From positions 1,508,293 to 1,572,292 of the forward strand of contig BQUP01000006.1 of assembly GCA_022835595.1 (NCBI GenBank): a stretch of DNA of 64,000 bases, read 5' to 3'. How positions within the stretch are numbered: the first letter of the stretch is position 1; each line of letters opens with the position of its first letter. Made by a program: the position numbers and the translations under genes. The stretch comes from Cystobasidium ongulense (lineage: Eukaryota; Basidiomycota; Cystobasidiomycetes; Cystobasidiales; Cystobasidiaceae). The notes beneath the pieces are model-generated. The model ran no database searches. It was not told the DNA's origin and was given only the letters and a program-made list of their open reading frames with translations. Below, in pieces: positions 55,088 to 64,000 of the stretch.

Positions 55088-56529
55088 CTACCTACTCAAC
55101 GAAATACCTGCACGATCACATTCTGCCTTCACCTCATGCGCAAGCTCTTCCTGCCATTCATGACCCATGCCGCGGAGTTCGAGTCGCGGAACGTGGAAAC
55201 CTGACTCTAATGCATGTAGGAGGTCTTCTGGAGAGATACCTGCGGGATGGGTTTCTAGCAGCTCTTTCTCTTGAGTGGATGACGGGTCGCCATCCGGCCG
55301 AGTTGGTCTTTGTCGGCCGACGTCGTGTAAAGATAGGGTATATAGTAGGGTTCTGTCAGGCTCTCTCAAAATTTCCAGTAAAATCGGAGATATACACAAG
55401 GGACCGCCCAGCGAGAGGGTAGTGAGTTTGCGGCAGATGTGGGCTGCTTCGTCGCCGATTCTGACAGGGTTTTCCAGCATGTAAGTGGGCATGTGCCAGC
55501 CAGTTTCAAGGGATCTGAATCCATGCTCGTGTGCTAGATGCAACTCCCGTCTATTCGTAGAGCTTACACCAAGCACCGTTCCAAGTTCCAGCGTGCTGAG
55601 ATGGTCCTTTCGTGACGTAAGCACATGCCGTAAAAATGCTATATCGAAGTCACAGCCTTGAAGGACTAGACTCTTCAAGCTTGTGCAATCTGCGAGGAAC
55701 GCGAATCCACTTTGTTGATCGAATATCAGGTCAGTGCAGTTACGCAGCTTGAAGGAGTGAAGTGCAGGTAGTCTGAGCATGGGTGAGGGTCCCATGGGGC
55801 CCTTTGATATTGTCGAGCACTAGGTGCCGAAGGTTCGGAAATTCGTTTGCCAGCCGAAAACAATGATGTAGGGGTTGAGGAATGTGACTATATATTGACA
55901 ACCTTGTAATACCGCCTGATTTGTCTTCTAGCTTCAATGGCTTTCCCAATTTGCCGAGATGCTGATAGTAACTCTTGGTTCCACACAATGCCAGCAGACG
56001 GACGCCTTCGCCTACGCGAACACGCAAGTACTTCACATTATCTAGTTTGAGCATCTGTGCAAAGTCTTCGCTATCGAGACCTCCAGTGTCCTCTGATGGG
56101 GGAGCCAGCGTCAAATCTAAAGTCTCGACTAGCTTCGCGTCAAGAATAGGTAGAGTCTTCTTGAAACGGTTGCCTTTCAGTAGTATAGCAAATCTCTTCC
56201 ACTGGATGTAACAGAATGGCACGCAAAGGTCAGATGCTTGCTCTTGAGCCTGTTTCACCTAGTACCACTAAACTTACGCGCGCCTTGGAATCGATGTGTA
56301 CCTCCGACCAGTAATGCGGCCTTGCGATATGACGCAACTGCCGAGACGTGGACATCATTGCAAGGAGATATGCTGATGTGTGACGAGACCTCGGTTCATC
56401 ATAGCCGCTGCTGTCGTCTCCTGGTTTGCCTTGGAGGTGTGACGCGACCTCGAGTAGCAGCTCCAAGGGAAGTCTTGCAATTTGCTCGGACAGCGACAGC
56501 TCGTGTGTGCCATGTGGAGCAGCAGACAT
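55088..56529 (-). CDS. F-box/LRR-like protein, frame interrupted
   Basis: Starts MSAAPHGTHELSLSEQIARL and continues LPLELLLEVASHLQG, which fits a degenerate F-box. Exon 1 is 56529-56278 and exon 2 begins at 56201 after a 76-nt GTAAGT-CAG intron. LRR-like segments follow (NLRHLVLDNI, LHSFKLRNC, LKSLVLQGC). Near 55790-55800 the frame changes. Either the run AAAGGGCCCC holds one extra base (true indel or assembly error), or a weak 73-nt intron (GTGCTC to TTCAAG) removes part of one repeat. Reading the second frame onward gives a smooth LRR tail to the stop at 55088. The product may be a ubiquitin-ligase adaptor; partner unknown. The DNA upstream of the start (56399-56746) has no other supported frame. 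Confidence 0.65.
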
Positions 56530-56848
56530 GAAGTAAAGCTGCCGGTAATCTGGCAAATGCGGCTGTACACTGACTTACAGTTTGAATTGGTCGGTCGACA
56601 ACATGCAAAACGCAGGCGAGCGTAACTTTTTCAGTTTGCTGAAGTGGCCGAATCTCGCCTGCACCGGCCAGCTGTCGTCGAAGCCGCGCAGCACATAGAC
56701 CGGCTCCATGTAGTACTACAAAGTCATGGTTGCGCGTGTCGTACACCTACACACCTCGACTGAAAAGGTAGTCACGTGCCACAAGAAACAATACGATAAT
56801 CTCGTTTATCAGATCTATCTCAATACAACAACAACACATGCTATGTTA
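56530..56848. other. Intergenic between F-box gene and formin
   Basis: 319 nt holding the F-box gene promoter and the formin 3' flank; both are on the minus strand. An AT-rich, ACAACA-repeat segment lies at about 56818-56838. Nothing else supported. Confidence 0.4.
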
Positions 56849-59800
56849 CTATCTACGAGCACCATCAAGCATTATACGGGATCTTGGACGATGCATAGAT
56901 GCTTCTTGTCTTGCTCGGCGGATGCCCGCACCCGAACGCAGATCTTTGAGAGCTTCGTCGAACTGGCCGCGGCCAATGGAGCGCTTGCCATCGACAATGC
57001 GCTGATACCCGTCATCAGCAATGCCTCGGCTGGATAGACAGTGCCCTTTACTCACCTTGTTACTCTTGACTCCCTTGCTCGCCAAACGCTCGGCATCACG
57101 GATTTCATCTTCGGCTTTCTGTCATCATGTCCAGACTGTCAGATCCAGCTCCGACACTGACTGACACCGTCGACTAACCTGAAGGGCCATAGAAAAGCTG
57201 GATATGATGCCAAAAAAATCCTCGGCTTTGGTCGACGCAGGGTCTTCACCGAAGTAGCGAAGCAGCTCGCCCAAATCCCGGTCAAGCTGCTGTGACATCG
57301 CATTGAGAGCAGCCATAGCCGGCTCGCTTTCCGACACAAACACTTCCATAACCAGCGGGAAGCGGTCCAGGGGATGGGGAGTCGACCACTGGCGTACAAA
57401 GAGTAGCGCTTCTTTCACAAATTCGATCGACTGGTTCAATGTTGCTATCGAAGATGATAGACTAGAAGCGGACACTGAATAGGAAAGTCAGCAATGGTAC
57501 ATCGTTTGGGAAGGATTAAACCTACTTCTCGAGGCTGCATGAACGTGCGGACTCTCGTTGAGGAATTGGATAAGTGAATCATCCTGCTTCCTCAACAAGC
57601 GGGCCACATAATGAAGCAGAGTGGAAGTTGAAGCTGACGAAGACACCGTAGTTGCTCGAGTATCTCGCAGCTATGCAGCGAAGCCTGTATCAGATTATAA
57701 AGAAGTACCAAACGTTTTCTGGTGGACACACCTTCAGTAATGCTTCTAACTGAAAGCCTCGAGCGTTTCCTCGGAAGGTGGAGGCGTTGAGAGCGTTACC
57801 AATAGCTCGGACCACCTAGTCACCGCAAATTAGCGGAAGTTTGCCAGACTAAAGTGTGAACTCACCTTCAGTACCGCAACGAATTTGCCAGAATTGCGAA
57901 TTTCGTCCGCAGCGTTGCGAAGAATTGAAAGCTCAGGCCGTATTTCCTCCAGTTCCATCTCGAAGCGACGCCTCGTAATCATGCATGTGAGACGCTCTTC
58001 CAGGCGCGGGATGCTCATCATCTAGACGCTCCATCAGCCTCGACAAATCGTACTGGAAAGCGCGCACTTCAACCTACAGTGCGCATATATTGGTCGCTCC
58101 GCGAGAGCCTGGATAAGTCGCCTGTATAGCCAGTCAACAGAATTACCTAGCAGGGAATGAGCTATACGTCCATCAAGCCGGAAGTATCTGAGTAGCGTAC
58201 CTCCTGTGCCGTTGGGGCAAAGCTCTTCAGAGGCTTGAGCCTATCTATGGTCATCTTGCGGTCATCGATTTGCAGCACTGCATCGCGTATTGTGGAGTGC
58301 TCCATTCGAAGGCGAGCCAGCATGATTGCTGTGAGACACGTTCAGCATCATCAACGGGACAGCACCAGGATCATGACTCACCGATATTTTGCGCCCGTTG
58401 AAGAGGTAGAAGACTGGTCATTTGGCTTTTGGACGACTGTGCTGGCTTGGTAGCAATCTTCGTATCAGCTAAAAAGTCCTTGACTACATCTGTTAAATCG
58501 AGAGCTTCGTCTTCCTGAATCGAATACCAAACTGTCTCGTTCGCCGTGTTAGCTATCTTGTTCCAGAAGAAAGGCTAAATCAGGAGGCATACGTCAATTT
58601 GAAGCCGATTCCGGTGCAGAAAATGCATTACCTTCAGCTTAGCTCGTACGGCTGGGGCCGAAACCTTTATCACAGGCCTAGGCATAGCTATGGGCGGAGG
58701 AGGGGGAGGTGCGACGCCTACAGGTCCTGCCTTACCGGCAAGCGAAGGCGCAGGGGGAGGTGGCTGCGGAGGGGGCACCGAGACCTGCTTGCCTTTGGTC
58801 TCGACAGGCATACTGCTCATGCCGAGCTTCTTGGGCGGTGGAGGTGCAGGAGGAGCTGCCGCCGGGCATGCACTTTTCGATGTATGAGTCTCTTTCAAGA
58901 GATTATGAGCAGAAGGGGCGGTGGGTGGTGGTCCAGGTGGCTTCGGGGCTTGTCGGACTACCTTGATATCGCCGAAGCCTGGCAGCTTTCCAAGCCTTCC
59001 AGGGTCAACTGGCTCCACCTTTTGTACAACGCTGGCGGCGGCTGACGATCCATTCATGCGTAGTGGAGGCGGAGGAGGAGGAGGAGGTATGTGATCTGCA
59101 AGTGTAGCTGAAGAAAGTACTGGTGCAGACAGAGATGGTCCCTGTACGTCTTCAGAGCCTTCTCGACATACTGCGGTCACTCTTGGGAGATCGTTATCTC
59201 TCGAGACTGCTTGTCGGAGAATCTTGAGCTGTTCCGACAGATTTGCAATTTGTCTGTCTCGTTGCGCAAGTGCTTCTAGAGTTTTCGATGTCATTGTTGT
59301 GACGTCTAAAGCTGCTGTTTCCGTAATCGTAGGTACTGGGACGGATTCCATTTCGTCTCGATAGGACTGAAAGCGAGTGTAAACGCTTTCGAGAGCCCGC
59401 TTAAGGTATATGACTTCTTTATCACGTGCTTCGATCTGCGCCTCGAACTCTGCAAGCTGCGCTTTATTCTTTGAAATCTCCTCCATTAGATTCGCCCACT
59501 GGCGATTACGCTCAGCTCGTTCCTTCTTTGCGGTCTCGGCCTAAGAACGTTCAGCTACATCAGTTCGCGCCTGCAAGACAGCCCACCCCTACGTAGAGAC
59601 GTACATCTTCGCCTCGACCCTTGCTTGCTCGTAGCGCCACGACATCCTTCTGCAGTTGGAGAACTTCCTTTTCCTTGGCTACAAGCCGCTGTACCACGCC
59701 TGTCATTCCTTCTTTCGCATCCTCTTGTTGCTGCAGGCGAGGTTCACCGGAATGCTGCGGCGCCAACGCCCGGATGGTGTTCCCAGTAGCAATCTTCTCG

Positions 59801-62800
59801 TTCAATTTCGAGGCAAGGGCGTCTCTCTGCATGATAGCTTTAGTGCCGGTACCATGAAAGATGACACATCAACCTACCTCGTCACTTAGCTCCTCTACTT
59901 GCTTGCGCAGACCTAAAAGGTCCTCCAGGAAGCTGCTCGGCACATCAGCAGTCTCGCGTGCTCGACTTGAAGTTACCAGGGCAAGTTTTCCTAGTATTGG
60001 CTGAGCCTCCGATAGAAAGTTAGCAATGCTGTCGAACCAATTGGCTACAGGTTTGTCGGCACATATTTGCTCTGTGAACAGTCGGATCAGGGCGAGTCCT
60101 TGCTGAATCGAAGATCTACGTGAAAGGCTCATTAGCAATTAAGCAACTCTCGAGGACGTCACGGCACCTACTCTGGAAATTCGCTTGCCAGTAACGCAAG
60201 CAAGCGATTCGCGATTTGGCGCAATTCTGGCATTAGTTTCGCGTTTTCCGCTATCAGCGCCGCGAGCTCAGGGTCTAGGGAGGAGCTGCGAAAAGCATCG
60301 AAGCATGGTAATCAGCTTAGCGCATATAATGATCATGACGAGACCGCTCACTTGGCCGCTGACTTGCTGTCTAAATGCCGGTCCCGATATTCCTCTTGAT
60401 CCTCTTGCTTTTCTTCCATATACACCGCTATCTGAGTAGCAAGTGCGTCCGGTGGGTTCATATACCGAAGAGTCTGCATAAGGGTACAGGTTAATTGAAT
60501 ACTGAGTCTGCTGAATGAAGTGCTTCTCACTGTCATAGCCTCATTGAGACCGCGTCTAGCTAATTCGTCCCGTAATAGCATGCGCTCTTCAAGATCCTCT
60601 GGACTGTTGGCCAGCGCGCTGATCAAGGCCATTCCCGCAGCTCTATATTCCCATAAGCTAGCATCGTCCTCTTCCTCCTGGTGAGAAGTATCTTGCTCGT
60701 CCGACACACTAATACTCTTGACGAGATACTCGAAGCGCACGTCTTCTGAGTATGTGATTTTGAACTCTGAGAAAGCACTGATGACCAGCTTATGCCCTTC
60801 TGATGAGGAAAGTACGCAAATTGCAGCTAGCACATCTGCAGCCAAGGCTCGAAGTTTGTGCGATGAGGTTTGCAGGCTGAAGGTGACTTGTGTGACAATA
60901 CTCGGCTTGGCTAAGACTTGTTCGAAGCCAGTCTGAAGTCATAGTGATATTAGGTACTGAGCAGGGACTGAAGGCAAGCACTTGGCTTACCTCAGTATTC
61001 AGTATAATACGTAGGCCACGTATCGCTTCAATTTGAACCGATGCGTCCATCTCAGTAGTCCCATCTCGGCCAGTTGGGGTGGTAGTCTTGGATGTGAATG
61101 TCCTCAGCACCTTCTCGAGTGCAGCAAGACCATCTTTGAGTAGGAATTGTTGAATCCAGCTCAATGCTGCAGTGGATAGGCGCACTCTCAAAGCTATCAG
61201 ATGCTTTGCGAGACTGGCGCGGGCAAGTTTGCCATTCACTATCTGGGAAACGTAGAATTCTGGTGTATCCTTTGCGGCCGTCCCCGCCGCTTGATGTGGT
61301 ACTGCTGTTGATAGCTTGGCAGGAGAACCTGCCGAGAACCATGAGGACCATCCGGTCGCAGTCTGCAGAAGCGGTGCGGGCGGAGTCTGTGCTTCTGTAT
61401 CTTGCGAAACAAACGACAAGACAGACCCGCTATCACTGATGACGGGAGATGACGGTACTTCTGGGCTTTGCGGGCGGGAAGGCAATTCCGAAGCCGAAGA
61501 AACTGATCCGGTTGACCAAAGAGAGAACCTTTTCAGCCCATTGAGGGCCATCGTAGGTGAAGTGTAGCTAGCCGTGGAATGACGGTTTCCTGCGCATTCT
61601 AGACCTGTTCGATGCGATTGAACAGTCTGCCCTGAGGTGGATGTCTTCTGCTGTTGTTGTGAAATGAGAAATCGCTTCCGCTGCTCGTCCATGCGCCGCA
61701 TTGCTTCTCGCTGATTCTGCTTGATTCCTAGCTGGTCCATCATGTTTTCGAATTCGACATCCAGGTTTGCAAGACTTGCATGCGGCTCGGCTCCGAGATT
61801 CACGTCTAAAGTCGTAATGTCCAGATTAAGCGTGCTTGCTCGTCGAAAATCATCTACAGCCATAGGTTCGCTAACTATCCGGTTCCGGCCAATGGATTGC
61901 TTCAGTGGGTCTTTTGTCACATTCAAATCCGGCGAATGAGTCGGGTATGACCACACATCGAATAGAGATGAAAGTCTGGTATTGCCTCGAGATGACAGCG
62001 CTGGCCGACTAGGTTCAGCAATTTTCGCTGTCTGCTCCAAGCCCTTTAGCGTTCCTTCACCTTCCTCTTCCTCCGCGTCACTGTCCCGGTCCGCTCGAAT
62101 AGTATCTTGAGAGTCGTCTCCTACATTCGAAGTAGGCGACTGCCACAGACTATTGAAGATGCTGGCTGGTCGCCAAGCTGAAGGTGTCGTATTTGTATGA
62201 TAGCCGGGAGAGTCCTCGCGCCGCTGCCTAGCGGTTCCTGTGCCCAATGTTGGACGCTGTAGAGCTTTGGAGAAGCTCTTTGCAACTGTGCCTATCCGAG
62301 CATACCAGACGTCTGAAATAGACAAAGTTATGCAGTAGAGGTCGGTGTCACCCTGGACGTGCTTAAGACGAGGAACCAATGGCGTGGCCGAATCAAACAC
62401 TGGCGGAAAGGACTTGTCAGAATTTCTATACTACTCCCCCAGCTAAGTCGCAACCTTCGCACCTTCACCATCGGCACTGATAGAATATTCGACTCTAGCG
62501 GACTTTGAGCCCTGCGTGACTATCTTGCGAATTCCTAGTTCGTCAAGGACAGCGTCTATCACCTGAGCAGCTGTCGTATTCCCCCCAGTGAACCATACAA
62601 GCCTGAAGTTTTCCGGTATCTCTGGCACGTGCGTTAGGGTGATCTCTAGGCGGAATGGCAAGTAGACGAGGCGAATGAGCGGTACCTGTAGGTGAGCAGT
62701 GAGTGTAAAGTCGGAGAAGTTTCTCGAAGGTGGTCGTTGACGTTCGTTGTTGGATGTGGATGGCATAGATGCGTCGTCATCTCGTTTGTTCGGCAGTACG

Positions 62801-63177
62801 TCCGACAATGGCATGTTCATGTCGAGAATGGCTGCAGCGAGAACGACACGAATGAACTCAGCAAGATCCCAGTATCGGATAAAGGCAGGCTATTCACCAG
62901 TCGTATGATCCATGGCCAGCAGCTCCTCATCGCTCCATCGGCGGTTTGGTTCGCTGAGCGTGACCCTCTGCAGACCCCAATTGCGGATGTCGAGCTTGTT
63001 CGTGTTGGCTGCATCCACCTCGCAGGCCAGCTCGAGCAGAATATCCGGCCCGTCCTCGTCCAGCAGAGTCTTGACGAGCTCTCCAACCGTGCCAGACTCG
63101 AGATCTGCAAAGCATGCCTTGGTGCTGCCTGCCGGACTGGCGCTGGGCAGCGAGACCTGGATGAGCTCGCGACGCAT
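56849..63177 (-). CDS. Formin (Bni1/diaphanous-related type)
   Basis: Nucleates and elongates linear actin for polarity and cytokinesis. Eighteen exons sum to 1783 residues: exon 1 63177-62898, exon 2 62831-62463, exon 3 62399-60991, last exon 57001-56849. A GTPase-binding/FH3 region spans about residues 90-900 (VNGKLARASLAKHLIALRV; RGLRIILNTE). Coiled coils follow (EISKNKAQLAEFEAQIEARD). FH1 has Pro runs (PPPPPPPPL and PPPPPPI). FH2 begins KPFFWNKIANTANETVW and has SLLPLQRAQNIAIMLARLR, GYTGDLSRL, MMSIPRLEERLTCM and AIGNALNASTFRGNARGFQL. A basic tail, RRARQEASMHRPRSR, resembles a DAD. The small exon 58146-58078 is needed to restore the post-knob region. The start is ATG at 63177; the upstream GTG was rejected. 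Confidence 0.95.
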
Positions 63178-63789
63178 GGCGGCTGTTGGGCTGCTCGCGA
63201 TTCGAGCGCGCTCATCGAGAGACTCGCGCGCACATCCAACTCGACGGTGCACACATCAGCAGGAATGTAACAAGCAGACCACCAACCCATTCATGCCTCG
63301 TCGACGCCCCTGTTGCAGTATTGGGTCATCATTCAACGGCATCGATCAGGACGGCCCAAACACTTCGGTTGATGAAGGTGTCAACGCATGACAGGACTCC
63401 GATGGAACTGGAAAGACTGTCGCAAGGTGCATGCTTGTCATGATGTGAGAGGCGTGCAAGGCGACGCGCCTGCTGTGGTTGCTGGACCATCGAAGAGCTG
63501 CAAGCAGAAGGAGCTGCAGCGCAAAAGGCAAAACGTCCCCAGCGGTGTATCCGCCACTTGCAAGTCGTTCCAATTCGTTACGAAGCGCATTCAGGTTAAG
63601 AAGGATAAACAACATCACAGAAACTGCAGGTATCGCTCGAGTACCGATGCGAGGCGTACCTTGTTGACAGAATACCGCCCTCGCTAGGTATATATGTATC
63701 ATGCGGTAGACAACATGGCGGGTATATGAAGCAGAACTAAGACTCGGCACAGCTTGCCAATGCGTGGAGCGTCACTGTCGAGACTGTCC
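63178..63789. promoter_or_regulatory. Formin promoter region
   Basis: 612 nt between the formin start and the stop of the next minus-strand gene. A minus-strand frame (63346-63750) with a hydrophobic stretch (VSVMLFILLNLNALRN) is open but unsupported by start context or splice sites. Confidence 0.4.
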
Positions 63790-64000
63790 TCAGATGCAGC
63801 TCAGCTCGAGAGTCCAGATGCGGCGGACGTGGATCTTGCTTTTGATAGGCTTGCCGTCCAACCCAGTCGTCTCGACTTCCATGGCGTCCCACCAGCATTT
63901 GCGCTGTGAAGGCAAGTCATACTCAGCTTCAATGCAAAAAGTATGAATCTGATAGCCGATGCTAGGCTCACTGCAGGCTTCCTCCAGAAAAGCAGAAGCT
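63790..64000 (-). CDS. C-terminal end of an unidentified protein
   Basis: The gene enters from beyond the right edge. The last part reads RKCWWDAMEVETTGLDG and then HVRRIWTLELSCI before a TGA at 63790-63792. An intron (GTGAGC donor near 63980, TTCACAG end) is likely, but the frame also stays open if it is kept. No family recognised. Confidence 0.45.
   Translation of the reverse strand, partial: ASAFLEEACSEPSIGYQIHTFCIEAEYDLPSQRKCWWDAMEVETTGLDGKPIKSKIHVRRIWTLELSCI

Noticed and set aside
57990-58140. Apparent frameshift in the formin FH2 domain
   Set aside because: A small exon (58146-58078) with good splice sites restores the expected FH2 sequence, so no break is needed.
62692-63270. 192-codon plus frame
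   Set aside because: Antisense to formin exons 1 and 2.
1-64000. CRISPR arrays, bacterial operons, insertion sequences
   Set aside because: The DNA is eukaryotic nuclear sequence; no regularly spaced repeats or transposase frames were seen.

Overview
The window is nuclear DNA of an intron-rich fungus, almost certainly a basidiomycete. The best marker is one reading frame at 18134-20709 that fuses spermidine synthase to saccharopine dehydrogenase (SPE3-LYS9), a fusion known from Basidiomycota. The introns agree with this: nearly all genes carry many short introns (about 54-80 nt) with GTNNGT donors, CTRAY-like branch sites and YAG acceptors. I rebuilt exon structures by hand. For most genes the exon lengths add up to a whole number of codons and the joins restore known family motifs, so those models are firm.

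Layout, left to right. 1-695: part of a small membrane protein. 1242-1386: an unusual tRNA-Cys gene. 1538-4672: NAD(P)HX epimerase and an AIM3/BBC1-type protein, both on the minus strand. 4673-6158: an unresolved stretch. 6159-8475: a hexose-type transporter. 9281-11781: a GH5 exo-beta-glucanase. 12029-14670: an unknown gene and a NAS6/gankyrin proteasome chaperone. 15700-17898: a mucin-like single-pass membrane protein. 18134-20709: SPE3-LYS9. 21146-24133: a helical-repeat protein and RNA polymerase III subunit RPC17. 24307-31846: a BUR1-type kinase and the ribosome-biogenesis factor NOP4. 32326-34523: an anion:cation symporter-family transporter. 35482-37152: a Gag-like gene divergent from an ACT-domain protein. 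37627-39271: a Cdc12-type septin. 40168-46119: a mitochondrial aspartate/glutamate carrier and aspartokinase HOM3. 46621-51188: a GFA-domain protein and several orphan genes. 51440-54912: a DnaJ-X protein and tyrosyl-tRNA synthetase. 55088-56529: an F-box/LRR-like gene. 56849-63177: a large formin. 63790-64000: the 3' end of another gene.

Most genes are ordinary housekeeping genes with no operon-like clustering. HOM3, SPE3-LYS9 and the aspartate/glutamate carrier all bear on aspartate and lysine metabolism, and a perfect Gcn4-type site (TGACTCA) lies upstream of SPE3-LYS9. Septin and formin both act in the cytokinetic and polarity cytoskeleton.

The main novelty is in splicing. The tRNA-Cys gene seems to hold two introns: the usual short one next to the anticodon, and a 59-nt insert in the D-arm region with all the marks of a spliceosomal intron. 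Several protein genes need extreme micro-exons: a 1-nt exon in the hexose transporter, a 5-nt exon in the septin, a 9-nt exon in the symporter, and a septin start codon split AT|G by an intron. The NAS6 homologue has two GC-AG introns. No CRISPR array, insertion sequence or intact transposon was seen.
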